A DNA stretch of 64,000 nucleotides from Streptomyces broussonetiae (GTDB taxonomy: Bacteria > Actinomycetota > Actinomycetes > Streptomycetales > Streptomycetaceae): assembly GCF_009796285.1 (NCBI RefSeq), contig NZ_CP047020.1, forward strand, positions 2,914,001-2,978,000. Direction: 5' to 3'. The position numbers and the translations under genes were made by a program. The notes below the pieces were generated by a model. The model was given only the letters and a program-made list of their open reading frames with translations. It was not told where the DNA came from and ran no database searches. Below, in pieces: positions 34,611 to 45,023 of this stretch. How positions within the stretch are numbered: position 1 is the first letter of the stretch; every line of letters begins with the position of its first letter.

Positions 34611-36008
34611 CTACGGACGTGCCGTCCGGCTGAAAAGGCGGCCGGCCAGGTCGATCCCGGTCACCGCGCCGTCGGCGCCGCGGGAGAAGTACCCGCGCTG
34701 TCCGCGCAGGCCGCCCTCCGTGATGACGTACTCGTCGCCGGCGCCGGGGAGGAAGCCGATCCCGGCCGGCGGGTAGTCCGGGGGCATGTCCGCCTCGGAG
34801 GCCGCCCGGATGTCCGGCTTGATGCCCACCGCCAGGGTGAGCCGGCCGGCGTCGACCGCGACGTCGAGGTACATGGCGTCGATCTCGTACCCCCCGGCGA
34901 CCTCCCGCGCCCGCTCCTCGTCGTGGGGCAGCGGCTCGGGCTCGGACTCGGTCAGACCGAGATACAGCTCCAGCGCCCGCTTGAGCACCGCCTGGTTGAG
35001 GAGGTAGCCGTCCGGACCGGCGTTGGCCAGGCAGACGACGGCGAAGTCCCGCTCCGGCACCAGCAGCAGCTCGGCGAACTGCCCGTTGCCCGAGCCTCCG
35101 TGGCCGACCGTGCGCACACCCTCCACGTCCCGCAGGAACCAGCAGATGCCCAGGCCGTCCCCGAGTGTGCTGCCGCGCAGTTCGACCGTGGGCCGCCGCA
35201 TGCGCTCGAGCGTCCGTGCCGTCAACACCCCTTCTCCGTCGCCCAGTTGGAAGCAGGCCCAGCGCAGCAGGTCGCTCATCGAGGAGACGATGCCGCCGCC
35301 GGGGTTGTTGGCGCGGGCGCCGGCCCGCCAGGACTTCCAGGGGCGGGCGGGCGTCAGGGTGCCGTCCTTGGCGCGGTTGTGTCCCACGGCGAAGCGGCGG
35401 ACCACGACGTCGTCCAGGTCGAAGACGGTGTCGGTCAGTCCCAGCGGCTCCAGCACCAGTTCGGCCAGCGCCTTCTCGAACGGCAGGCCGGTGACCTTCT
35501 CCACCACCCGGCCGGCCAGGTTGTAGCCGGCCTGGCTGTAGGAGGCGCGGGCGCCGGGCGGCGCGATCTGCGGCAGCCGGTCCAGCTGGGCGACGAAGAC
35601 CGCGAGCGAGCCGTCGCCCTCGTCGGCGTCGACCAGGTTCCAGTCCAGACCCGCCGTGTGGTTGAGCAGGTTCAGTACGGTGATCCGGGCGGCGGCCTCC
35701 TCGTCGGCGAGGCGCAGCTCGGGGACGTACCGCCGGACCGGCGCTTCGAGGTCCACCCGGCCCTGCTCGACCAGGCGCATCAGCGCGGTCGCCGTGAAGG
35801 TCTTGGTCACCGAGGCGAGCGGGAAGAGCGTGTGCTCGTCGATCGGCAGGGGGTGCTCGGCGTGCGTCACGCCGTGGCTGATGCGGATCTCCCGGCCACC
35901 GGTCAGCACGGCTACGGCGGCCCCCGGTATCCCGTACTCCCTCGCTGTCGCCGCCACGAACTCCGACAGCGCTTCCGACAGCTCCGTCGACTCACGCTTC
36001 CCCGACAT
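34611..36008 (-). CDS. Serine hydrolase of the class C beta-lactamase/D-Ala-D-Ala carboxypeptidase family
   Basis: A 465-residue protein from ATG 36008. The SxxK motif is Ser66-Val-Thr-Lys69 (FPLASVTKTF). The YxN-like motif is in YSQAGYNLAGRVVEK and the third motif is GHGGSGNGQF. No signal peptide is seen, so it is probably cytoplasmic; many such proteins are esterases or D-amino peptidases rather than beta-lactamases. The C-terminal 120 residues form an extra domain typical of the family. Two candidate TetR operators lie upstream, and the TetR gene is convergent downstream. Confidence 0.9.
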   Translation of the reverse strand: MSGKRESTELSEALSEFVAATAREYGIPGAAVAVLTGGREIRISHGVTHAEHPLPIDEHTLFPLASVTKTFTATALMRLVEQGRVDLEAPVRRYVPELRLADEEAAARITVLNLLNHTAGLDWNLVDADEGDGSLAVFVAQLDRLPQIAPPGARASYSQAGYNLAGRVVEKVTGLPFEKALAELVLEPLGLTDTVFDLDDVVVRRFAVGHNRAKDGTLTPARPWKSWRAGARANNPGGGIVSSMSDLLRWACFQLGDGEGVLTARTLERMRRPTVELRGSTLGDGLGICWFLRDVEGVRTVGHGGSGNGQFAELLLVPERDFAVVCLANAGPDGYLLNQAVLKRALELYLGLTESEPEPLPHDEERAREVAGGYEIDAMYLDVAVDAGRLTLAVGIKPDIRAASEADMPPDYPPAGIGFLPGAGDEYVITEGGLRGQRGYFSRGADGAVTGIDLAGRLFSRTARP

Positions 36009-36026
36009 CAGGGCCCCCTTCCGGGT

Positions 36027-36039
36027 ACTTGAACTAAGT
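36027..36039. promoter_or_regulatory. Candidate TetR operator, copy proximal to the serine hydrolase
   Basis: ACTTGAACTAAGT, with the ACTT-N5-AAGT frame, lies 19 bases upstream of the serine-hydrolase start. It is part of a 20-base sequence (36027-36046) repeated in inverted orientation at 36084-36103 with 19 of 20 bases identical. Confidence 0.6.
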
Positions 36040-36090
36040 ACAGGAAGGACTGTAGGGCGGGCACGGAAGGACGCACAAGAGGTTTCCTGC

Positions 36091-36103
36091 ACTTAGTTCA
36101 AGT
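36091..36103. promoter_or_regulatory. Candidate TetR operator, distal copy
   Basis: ACTTAGTTCAAGT is the inverted copy of the site at 36027-36039, 64 bases centre to centre. It overlaps the stop codon (36098-36100) of the phosphatase gene upstream. Paired operators at this spacing could permit looping or bind two dimers on the hydrolase promoter. Confidence 0.55.
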
Positions 36104-36862
36104 GGAGGTTGGGCCACCGGGCACCCGGAGCGCGGCGAGCACCGGGAGGTGGTCCGTGGCCGCGATCAGGTCGGCGCGGGTGACGCCCGGCTGCTCCCGA
36201 GGGACCCCGCAGCCGAGGACCTCGATGCCCTTCGTGGCGAAGACGGCGTCGATACGCCGGTGGGGCCCGCTGTGCGTCCAGGTCTCCTCGCCGCCCCAGG
36301 GAGCCACCGCCCGGCAGTCCTGCAGCGTGCCGGAGAGCAGACGGAAGGCGGGGCCGTCGGGGCCCTCGTTGAGATCGCCGCCGGCCACGACGTGCTCGAC
36401 GCCCATCCCGGCGAGACGGTCGAGGAGCAGGCCTGCCTGCGCGCGGCGCTCGTCCTTTTGGAGGCTGAGATGGCAGCTGAGCACACCGACGCGGACGGCG
36501 CCGAAGCGGACCACCGCCGTGGCGAGGCCGCGCCGGTGCAGGCCGGACGTGAGCGGGAGGAGGACGTCTTCGGTGCGCTCGACGGTGGCGCGCAGCGAGC
36601 AGAGGATCGCGGGGCCGGCCGCGGTGGCTCCACCGGTGAGGATGACCAGGCCGGAGGCCGCGGCGAGGCGCGCGAGCTTCTTGCGCCAGCGGAAGAATCT
36701 GGGGGCCTCTTGGACGAGGACGACGTCGGGGGCGCAGGCGGCGATCACTCTGGCGAGGGCGGCGGTGTCGTCGCGCATCGAGCGGATGTTGTAGCTCAGG
36801 ACGCGGATCACGGGTGAACCGTCGGGTTCCGTGCGGGAGTTGGGGAGCAGGGGGGTTGCCAT
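36098..36862 (-). CDS. Endonuclease/exonuclease/phosphatase family protein
   Basis: A 254-residue protein. Motifs of the EEP fold are VIRVLSYNIRSMRDD (Asn), VVLVQEAPRF (metal Glu), GVLSCHLSLQ (His), VVAGGDLNEGPDGPAF (Asp-x-Asn), RIDAVFA and AATDHLPVLAAL (catalytic Asp-His). It lacks a signal peptide. The substrate could be a phosphodiester lipid, a nucleotide or DNA; the fold alone does not decide. It ends inside the distal operator copy of the next gene. Confidence 0.88.
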   Translation of the reverse strand: MATPLLPNSRTEPDGSPVIRVLSYNIRSMRDDTAALARVIAACAPDVVLVQEAPRFFRWRKKLARLAAASGLVILTGGATAAGPAILCSLRATVERTEDVLLPLTSGLHRRGLATAVVRFGAVRVGVLSCHLSLQKDERRAQAGLLLDRLAGMGVEHVVAGGDLNEGPDGPAFRLLSGTLQDCRAVAPWGGEETWTHSGPHRRIDAVFATKGIEVLGCGVPREQPGVTRADLIAATDHLPVLAALRVPGGPTST

Positions 36863-36905
36863 GCCGTCACTCTAGGACGCCGGGTACCGGGGCGCCCGAC
36901 AGCTC

Positions 36906-36970
36906 GGGGCGCGGGGTTTCGTGTGCGACTGCCGGTGCGTCGTGGCGTGTCGCGCAGTTCCCCGCGCCCC
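36906..36970. repeat. Streptomyces intergenic inverted repeat (GGGGCGCGGGG ... CCCCGCGCCCC)
   Basis: Eleven-base arms 36906-36916 and 36960-36970 flank a 43-base spacer. The right side includes CGCGCAGTTCCCCGCGCCCC, a sequence found again and again between genes in Streptomyces genomes. It sits between the glkA 3' end and the phosphatase gene, and may act as a terminator for glkA. Confidence 0.7.
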
Positions 36971-37008
36971 TGAGATCGGCACAGTTGCCGCAGCTCGAGA
37001 AGTGACTG

Positions 37009-37962
37009 TCACATGATCGGGTCGGGTTCCCTGGCCAGGTCCGCCGCGCCCACCATGCCCGCCTTGTTGCCCAGCTGGGCCGCGATCACGTCGGCCACCG
37101 GGCGCCAGTTGCCGCCGACCAGCCAGCGCTTGTAGGACTTGCGGATCGGGTCCAGGACCAGCTCGCCCTCGTCGGACAGGCCGCCACCGACGATGAACGC
37201 GGACGGGTCGAACAGCGAGGCCAGGTCGGCCAGGCCCGCGCCGGCCCAGCGGGCCAGCTCGCGGTAGGAGTCGACGGCCACCGGGTCGCCCTGGCGGGCG
37301 GCCATGGAGATGTGCTTGCCCTCGATGCCCTCGGGCGTGCCGTCGCCCAGCGAGAGCAGCAGCTCCGCGTGCTCCGGGGTGGCATTGGCGCGCTGCTTGG
37401 CGTACCTCACCAGGGCCCGCCCCGAGGCGTACTGCTCCCAGCAGCCCTGCGAGCCGCAGCCGCACAGCAGGCCGTCCGGGACCATCCGGATGTGGCCGAA
37501 CTCGGCGGCCACGCCGAAGTGACCGCGGCGCAGCTTGTTGCCGATGATGATGCCGCCGCCGAGGCCGGTGCCGAGCGTGATGCAGATGACGTTGCGGTGG
37601 CCCTTGCCGGCGCCGAACCTGTACTCGCCCCAGGCGGCGGCGTTGGCGTCGTTCTCGACCACGACCGGGAGGCCCACGCGGGCCTCGACCTTCTCCTTGA
37701 GCGGCTCCTGACGCCAGTCGATGTTCGGCGCGAAGTAGACCGTCGAGCGCTGGCGGTTCACATAACCGGCCGCGCCGATGCCGACACCGACGATCTCGTG
37801 CCCGGCGCGCGCGCCCTCGACGGCAGCGGCGATGGCGTCCACGATGCCCTCGGGCGTGCCCGGGGTCGGCACCTGGTGGGTCGAGAGGATGTTGCCTTCC
37901 TCGTCGACCACACCGGCCGCGATCTTGGTGCCGCCGATGTCGACGCCGATGGTGAGTCCCAT
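37009..37962 (-). CDS. glkA: ROK-family glucokinase
   Basis: A 317-residue kinase. It phosphorylates glucose to glucose 6-phosphate and in S. coelicolor is also central to carbon catabolite repression. The ATP loop is MGLTIGVDIGGTKIAAGVVD, the sugar-binding/catalytic Asp is in VVVENDANAAAWGEYRFGAG, and the ROK zinc motif is EFGHIRMVPDGLLCGCGSQGCWEQYASG. FIVGGGLSDEGEL is the adenosine motif. The gene follows the SCO2127-like gene on the same strand, as in S. coelicolor. Length and motifs are normal. Confidence 0.97.
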   Translation of the reverse strand: MGLTIGVDIGGTKIAAGVVDEEGNILSTHQVPTPGTPEGIVDAIAAAVEGARAGHEIVGVGIGAAGYVNRQRSTVYFAPNIDWRQEPLKEKVEARVGLPVVVENDANAAAWGEYRFGAGKGHRNVICITLGTGLGGGIIIGNKLRRGHFGVAAEFGHIRMVPDGLLCGCGSQGCWEQYASGRALVRYAKQRANATPEHAELLLSLGDGTPEGIEGKHISMAARQGDPVAVDSYRELARWAGAGLADLASLFDPSAFIVGGGLSDEGELVLDPIRKSYKRWLVGGNWRPVADVIAAQLGNKAGMVGAADLAREPDPIM

Positions 37963-38029
37963 GAATCCCTCAGTTTCGGTCGAGCCCCGCTACGGCCAAC
38001 CGTACCCGAGGCCCTGTCGTGGGAGCGCT

Positions 38030-38554
38030 TCAGTCCAAGTCGATGCGCTCCCCCGGACCGGTGCCCTCACCCGGGTCCTTCCGGTCGCGCCGGTCGCCCG
38101 GGTCCTGTGCCCGCTCGCGGTTCAGGTCCTCGGCCGTGCGGGCGGTCCAGCGACCCTCCTGGCCCTGGACGGCGGAGCGGTAGGCGGCGAGCAGTTCGCC
38201 GCCGGCCGCGGCCAGGTGGTCGAAGACCTCGGGGTTGCGTTCCACGACGGGCTCGACGGCGGCCCTGGCCTGCTGGACGGCCTGCCGCACCATCTGCTGG
38301 GCGGCCGGCCCGGCGAGGCCGCCGAGGAGCGGTGACTGCAGGCCGGACAGCTTCTCGGCCACCGTGTCCACGAACTTCTTCAGCTCCTCGGCGGCCGAGC
38401 CCGGCTGCGGGCCGTTCTCGGCACGGCGGCGGGCCTTCTCGGCGGCGAGGTCCTCGGCACAGGCCGTGGCCCAGGCATCGGCATCGGTCGCCCGGCCCTG
38501 CCTCCCGTGTGCCTCTTCCTCGTACGAGTCGGATGCGGGACGGTCTTCGCTCAT
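38030..38554 (-). CDS. SCO2127-like protein upstream of glkA
   Basis: A 174-residue protein. The N- and C-termini are charged and disordered. The middle (about 52-130) is helical, with AAEELKKFVDTVAEKLSGLQSPLLGGL and AAQQMVRQAVQQARAAVEPVVERNPEVFDHLAAAGGELLAAYRS. It has no membrane helix or enzyme motif. Its place directly upstream of glkA, 67 bases apart, and its size match the S. coelicolor gene sco2127, which is reported to stimulate glkA expression and affect glucose repression. The identification rests on position and general composition. Confidence 0.75.
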   Translation of the reverse strand: MSEDRPASDSYEEEAHGRQGRATDADAWATACAEDLAAEKARRRAENGPQPGSAAEELKKFVDTVAEKLSGLQSPLLGGLAGPAAQQMVRQAVQQARAAVEPVVERNPEVFDHLAAAGGELLAAYRSAVQGQEGRWTARTAEDLNRERAQDPGDRRDRKDPGEGTGPGERIDLD

Positions 38555-38611
38555 GGCGGACTCCTGACTACGGTTCGCCTGTACGACGTTACCCGAACGG
38601 GCGTACCCGGT

Positions 38612-39787
38612 TCATCGTCCCGGGACGGGCCACAGGTCCGGGTCCGGGGCGAACCGGATGCGCAGCTCACCCTCGCGCAGTCCGGCCCCGGCGACCGTGC
38701 AGCGGCGCAGGGCCGAGGGCAGCGCGACGATCCGGCGGAACGGCCCGGCGGTGATCACGAGTTCGTCGCCGCGCCGGATCAGGTCCAGCTCGTCCCGTAT
38801 CGCGCCGGGCAGGGGGATGTGCCACACCAGCACGCCGTCCTCGGCGAGCCGGTCGGTGACGGGCCACCCGACCGGGGCGGGCGACGGGTTGACGGAGGGT
38901 ACGGCGAGGGCGGCGAGGTCGTCGTCGCCGCGCGGGTCGCGGCCGAGGTGGGCGACGGGGTGGATGCCGTACGGCTGCTCCTGCCATTCGGCGAGGGTCT
39001 TGCGCTGCTGGGCGAGGAGCCCGGCGGGCCAGCTGTCCGGCCCGGACTCGGGCAGGGTGCGGTTGGCGATCAGGGCCTCGGTACGCAGGCCGCGCAGGGC
39101 GAGGGCGAGGCCGGCGGTGCGCACGGCGTCGGCGCCGGCCGGGCCTGGCTCTGCGACCAGGCGCACGGCGGTCGCGCGGTCGGCGAGGACGGCCTCGACG
39201 GCGGCCAGTTCGACGTCCCAGCGGGCCGCCGTCTCGTACAGCCAGTCGGCGGGCATCGGCACCCCGGCCAGCCGGCCGAGGACCGGGCGCAGGGCCCGGG
39301 CCGCCTGCCGCTCGGGCGGGAGCAGCCGGCGCAGATAACGGCGCAGTTCCTCGGGCAGGCCGAGCAGGGCCAGGGCCTGCGGGAGCGGCGGGAGGTCGAC
39401 GACGAGAAGGTCGTAGCGCTCGCTGAGGGCGGCGTCCCTGAGCGCGCGCAGGAAGGACAGCTCCTCGGCGCCGGGCAGTGGGGTGACCTCCTCCGCGTCC
39501 AGGCGGGAGGCGCCGAGCAGGTCGAGGACGTTCGCGGCGCGGGACTGGAAGGCGGTGAGGTCCGTGCGGAAGCGGTCGGCCGCGTCGGGCCGCCAGGTGC
39601 TGAGGTTCGGTGCGGCTTCCCTGGCCGCCGGCCCGGTCGCGGAGCCCAGGGCCGCGCCGGGGGTGTCGGTGCGGTCGGCGCTCAGCAGGAGGGTTCTGGT
39701 GCCCTCGCGGGCGGCGGTGAGCGCAGTCGCGGCGGCGATCGTGGTACGACCGCTGCCGCCGGGGCCCGTGATCAGGATGGTGCGCAT
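38612..39787 (-). CDS. ArsA/Get3-like P-loop protein with altered Walker A
   Basis: A 391-residue protein of the ArsA/GET3 group. The P-loop reads TGPGGSGRTTIAAATAL, where canonical ArsA proteins have GKGGVGKTT. Both the deviant-signature lysine and the catalytic Walker A lysine are replaced (by Pro and Arg). The downstream YDLLVVDLPPLPQALALLGLPEELRRYL is the usual switch II region with the acidic residue retained. The C-terminal domain includes an HSP20-like or anion-binding segment (IPLPGAIRDELDLIRRGDELVITAGPFRRIVALP). It may bind but not hydrolyse nucleotide. Mycobacterial Rv2184c occupies the same place. Confidence 0.85.
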   Translation of the reverse strand: MRTILITGPGGSGRTTIAAATALTAAREGTRTLLLSADRTDTPGAALGSATGPAAREAAPNLSTWRPDAADRFRTDLTAFQSRAANVLDLLGASRLDAEEVTPLPGAEELSFLRALRDAALSERYDLLVVDLPPLPQALALLGLPEELRRYLRRLLPPERQAARALRPVLGRLAGVPMPADWLYETAARWDVELAAVEAVLADRATAVRLVAEPGPAGADAVRTAGLALALRGLRTEALIANRTLPESGPDSWPAGLLAQQRKTLAEWQEQPYGIHPVAHLGRDPRGDDDLAALAVPSVNPSPAPVGWPVTDRLAEDGVLVWHIPLPGAIRDELDLIRRGDELVITAGPFRRIVALPSALRRCTVAGAGLREGELRIRFAPDPDLWPVPGR

Positions 39788-39831
39788 GAGGGTGAACGGT
39801 ACCGTCGCGCACGGGGGACGGGCGGGGGCGA

Positions 39832-40275
39832 TTACTTCTCCCCGGACTCCACCCTCTTCTTGAGACCGGCCAGCGCCCGGTCGATGATGACCTTCTCCGC
39901 CTTGCGCTTGATCATGCCGAGCATGGGGATCTTGACGTCGACGGTGAGCCGGTAGGTGACCTCGGTGGCGTCCCGGCCGGCCGGCTTCAGAAGGTAGGAG
40001 CCGTCGAGGGAGCGGAGCATCTGGGACTTCACCAGGCTCCAGGAGACCTCGTTCGCGCCGGTCCAGGTGTAGGCGAGGGTCTGGTCGTCCTTGATGGCGC
40101 CGGCGTCCATCACGAGGCGGACCTGCTCGGCGCGGCCCTGGGTGTCGGTCGCGAGGACCTCCGCCTCCTTCACCTCGCCGGTCCAGTCCGGGTAGCGCGT
40201 GAAGTCGGCGATCACCGCCATGACGTCGGCCGGTGCCGCCTCGATCGTGATGCTCGAGCTGGTGTGTTCCGCCAT
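39832..40275 (-). CDS. SRPBCC (START-like) family protein
   Basis: A 147-residue protein from ATG 40275. It has the helix-grip pattern: TIEAAPADVMAVIADFTRYPDWTGEVKEAEVL at the start and a long C-terminal helix, RKAEKVIIDRALAGLKKRVES. Such proteins hold hydrophobic ligands. It lies just upstream of the ArsA-like gene on the same strand. The same pairing is seen in M. tuberculosis (Rv2185c/Rv2184c), so the two probably work together, perhaps with lipid-related ligands. Confidence 0.9.
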   Translation of the reverse strand: MAEHTSSSITIEAAPADVMAVIADFTRYPDWTGEVKEAEVLATDTQGRAEQVRLVMDAGAIKDDQTLAYTWTGANEVSWSLVKSQMLRSLDGSYLLKPAGRDATEVTYRLTVDVKIPMLGMIKRKAEKVIIDRALAGLKKRVESGEK

Positions 40276-40385
40276 CGCCGTGGCTCCTCCAGATGCGGGC
40301 CGTACTGGGGTCTTCGTGCGCACGTGTGTGCAGCGTGAAGGCTACCGCGCCGCCGGACTGCCGCCTTCACCGCATGTCCCGTCGA

Positions 40386-41222
40386 TCACCATTCGAGCGC
40401 CCACGGCCTGCCGGTCCCCGCGAAGTGGCCCACGTTCACGCACTCGGTCGCGCCGATCCGCATCCGGCGCGCGAGCGGCTGGTGCACATGCCCGAAGAGC
40501 GAATAGCGGGGTTTCGTACGGCGGATGGCGTGCAGCAGGGCGCGGCTGCCGCGTTCGAAACGGCGGGCGACGGTGTCGTAGACCAGCTCGGGGACCTCCG
40601 GCGGGATGTGCGTGCACAGCACGTCGACCTCGCCGACCGCCTCGATCTTCGCCGCGTACTCCTCGTCGTCGATCTCGTACGGCGTGCGCATGGGCGTCCT
40701 CAGGCCGCCGCCGACGAAGCCGAAGACACGGCCGCCGATCTCCACCCGCTCGCCGTCGAGGACGGTGGTGCCGGGCCGGGCGTACTCCCGCCACAGAGGC
40801 GGCATGTCGACATTTCCGTAGGTGGCGTACGTCGGGGTGGGGAAGGCGGCGAACATCTCGGCGTACTGCTTGCGTACGGCCTTCTCGATGGCGGCGGCCC
40901 GGTCGGCACCGATGCCGGCCCACAGGCGGGCGCCGAACTCCCGGGCGTCCTCGAAGCGGCGCGCGGTGCGCAGCTCGACGATGCGGTCGGCGTTCTCCTC
41001 GCCGAACAGGTCCGGGAAGATGCCGCGCGAGTGGTCGGCGTAGTCGAGGAAGAGGACGAGGTCGCCCAGGCAGATCAGGGCGTCGGCACCCTCGCCGACC
41101 CGGGCCAGGTCCCGGGCGTTGCCGTGCACGTCGCTGATCACATGGATGCGCGTACCGCGTGTCCGCCGGTTCTCGGCGGTTCGGTTTCCGGCTGTCCGGT
41201 CCCCGGACGGTGTGGATGCCAT
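40386..41222 (-). CDS. Metallophosphoesterase
   Basis: A 278-residue protein from ATG 41222. The calcineurin-like motifs are all visible: HVISDVHGNARDL (Asp-x-His), ALICLGDLVLF (Gly-Asp), YATYGNVD (Gly-Asn-x-Asp), VLCTHIPPE (His) and SLFGHVHQPLARR (Gly-His-x-His). The fold is cytoplasmic, and the substrate could be a phosphodiester or protein phosphate. The sequence between motifs I and II is short, as in small bacterial phosphoesterases. It is divergent from the acyl-CoA ligase; the 296-base gap shows nothing I can name. Confidence 0.92.
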   Translation of the reverse strand: MASTPSGDRTAGNRTAENRRTRGTRIHVISDVHGNARDLARVGEGADALICLGDLVLFLDYADHSRGIFPDLFGEENADRIVELRTARRFEDAREFGARLWAGIGADRAAAIEKAVRKQYAEMFAAFPTPTYATYGNVDMPPLWREYARPGTTVLDGERVEIGGRVFGFVGGGLRTPMRTPYEIDDEEYAAKIEAVGEVDVLCTHIPPEVPELVYDTVARRFERGSRALLHAIRRTKPRYSLFGHVHQPLARRMRIGATECVNVGHFAGTGRPWALEW

Positions 41223-41518
41223 GGCGATCAAGCGTAGGCCTGTGCGATGTGCGTGAACAGTGTCCGGCCGGCCTGCGGTTACTCGCCGGTCGGTTCAGCC
41301 GTGGACTACTGTGCGCGAAGGAACGCCAACGTGTGTGACGCAGCGAACATCTCGGCCGGACCCCCTGTCGGGAACGCCATACCGGCGGGTAACGTCCGGG
41401 CCGTCCAGTCGTGCTCTGGCTTTCAACCACCGAAGACCCGAGCACCAGCCCGAGCCTTGGACCGCACCGTCGCATCACACAGTGTCGTGGCGCCGGCGCC
41501 CTATGAGGAGCAGCAGTC

Positions 41519-43315
41519 TTGCGCGAGTTCAGCCTTCCGGCTTTGTACGAGGTCCCTGCGGACGGCAATTTGACCGACATCGTCCGCAGAAACGCCGCGC
41601 AGCATCCTGACGTCGCCGTCATCGCCCGTAAGGTCGCGGGCGCCTGGCAGGACGTGACGGCACGGCAGTTCCTGGCCGAGGTGCACACCGCCGCCAAGGG
41701 CCTCATCGCCGCCGGGGTGCAGCCGGGCGACCGGGTGGGCCTGATGTCCCGCACCCGCTACGAGTGGACCCTGCTGGACTTCGCGATCTGGAGCGCGGGC
41801 GCGGTCACCGTGCCGGTGTACGAGACCAGCTCGCCGGAGCAGGTGCAGTGGATCCTGTCCGACTCGGGCGCGACGGCGTGCGTCGTGGAGCTGGACGGGC
41901 ACGCGGCGGCCGTGGAGTCGGTGCGCGAGTCGCTGCCCGCCCTCAAGCACGTCTGGCAGATCGAGGCCGGAGGCATGGACGAGCTGGGCCGGCTCGGGCA
42001 GGACGTCTCGGACCAGACGGTGGAGGAGCGCTCCTCGCTCGCCCGGGCCGACGACCCGGCGACCATCGTGTACACGAGCGGGACGACCGGCCGCCCCAAG
42101 GGCTGTGTCCTCACCCACCGCAGCTTCTTCGCCGAGTGCGGCAACATCGTGGAGCGGCTGCGCCCGCTGTTCCGCACCGGCGAGTGCTCGGTGCTGCTCT
42201 TCCTGCCGCTCGCGCACGTCTTCGGCCGGCTCGTGCAGATCGCCCCGATGATGGCGCCGATCAAGCTGGGCTGCGTCCCCGACATCAAGCACCTCACCGA
42301 CGAGCTGGCCGCCTTCCGGCCGACGCTGGTCCTCGGTGTCCCGCGCGTCTTCGAGAAGGTCTACAACTCGGCGCGCGCCAAGGCTCAGGCGGACGGCAAG
42401 GGCGCGATCTTCGACAAGGCGGCGGACACCGCGATCGCGTACAGCAAGGCACTGGACAGCGCCTCGGGCCCGTCGTTCGGCCTGAAGGTCAAGCACAAGG
42501 TCTTCGACAAGCTGGTCTACAGCAAGCTGCGCGCGGTGCTCGGCGGCCGGGGCGAGTACGCCATCTCCGGCGGTGCCCCGCTGGGCGAGCGGCTCGGCCA
42601 CTTCTTCCGCGGCATCGGCTTCACGGTGCTGGAGGGCTACGGCCTGACCGAGTCCTGCGCGGCGACGGCGTTCAACCCGTGGGACCGGCAGAAGATCGGC
42701 ACGGTCGGTCAGCCGCTGCCCGGCTCGGTGATCCGGATAGCGGACGACGGCGAGGTGCTGCTGCACGGCGAGCACCTGTTCAAGGAGTACTGGAACAACC
42801 CGGGCGCGACCGCTGAGGCGCTGGCCGACGGCTGGTTCCACACCGGTGACATCGGCACCCTGGACGAGGACGGCTACCTCAGGATCACCGGCCGGAAGAA
42901 GGAGATCATCGTCACCGCGGGCGGCAAGAACGTCGCTCCGGCCGTGATCGAGGACAGGATCCGGGCGCACGCGCTGGTCGCGGAGTGCATGGTGGTCGGC
43001 GACGGGCGGCCGTTCGTGGGCGCGCTGGTCACCATCGACGAGGAGTTCCTGGGCCGTTGGGCCGAGGAGCACGGCAAGCCGGCGGGTTCCACCGCGGCGT
43101 CGCTGAAGGACGACCCGGACCTGATCGCGGCGGTCCAGTCGGCCGTCGACGACGGCAACGCCGCGGTGTCGAAGGCGGAATCGGTGCGGAAGTTCCGCAT
43201 TCTGTCCTCCCAGTTCACGGAGGAGTCGGGCTACCTCACCCCGTCGCTCAAGCTCAAGCGGAACGTGGTGGCGAAGGACTACGCGGCCGAGATCGAGGCC
43301 ATCTACGCGAAGTAG
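41519..43315 (+). CDS. Long-chain fatty acyl-CoA ligase (FadD15-like)
   Basis: A 598-residue AMP-forming ligase from TTG 41519, with GAGGAG nine bases upstream; no ATG or GTG fits better. Motifs are the P-loop TIVYTSGTTGRPKGCVLTHRS, GYGLTESCAATAFN, GWFHTGDIGTLDEDGYLRITGRKKEIIVTAGGKNVAP and the C-terminal catalytic Lys in YLTPSLKLKRNVVAKDY. It activates fatty acids with ATP and CoA at the membrane or in the cytoplasm. In M. tuberculosis fadD15 lies beside pimB, and here a PimB-like gene is also close by. Confidence 0.95.
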   Translation: MREFSLPALYEVPADGNLTDIVRRNAAQHPDVAVIARKVAGAWQDVTARQFLAEVHTAAKGLIAAGVQPGDRVGLMSRTRYEWTLLDFAIWSAGAVTVPVYETSSPEQVQWILSDSGATACVVELDGHAAAVESVRESLPALKHVWQIEAGGMDELGRLGQDVSDQTVEERSSLARADDPATIVYTSGTTGRPKGCVLTHRSFFAECGNIVERLRPLFRTGECSVLLFLPLAHVFGRLVQIAPMMAPIKLGCVPDIKHLTDELAAFRPTLVLGVPRVFEKVYNSARAKAQADGKGAIFDKAADTAIAYSKALDSASGPSFGLKVKHKVFDKLVYSKLRAVLGGRGEYAISGGAPLGERLGHFFRGIGFTVLEGYGLTESCAATAFNPWDRQKIGTVGQPLPGSVIRIADDGEVLLHGEHLFKEYWNNPGATAEALADGWFHTGDIGTLDEDGYLRITGRKKEIIVTAGGKNVAPAVIEDRIRAHALVAECMVVGDGRPFVGALVTIDEEFLGRWAEEHGKPAGSTAASLKDDPDLIAAVQSAVDDGNAAVSKAESVRKFRILSSQFTEESGYLTPSLKLKRNVVAKDYAAEIEAIYAK

Positions 43316-43334
43316 CACGGCTCCTGACGGAGTG

Positions 43335-45023
<1,689 letters not shown>

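Noticed and set aside
34611..36008. Calling the serine hydrolase a true antibiotic beta-lactamase
   Set aside because: SxxK and partner motifs fit the family, but no signal peptide is seen and related cytoplasmic proteins are esterases or peptidases.
36027..36103. A miniature transposable element with 20-base terminal inverted repeats
   Set aside because: The span is only 77 bases, no target duplication is seen, and the ACTT-N5-AAGT frame recurs at the TetR promoter, so paired operators explain it better.
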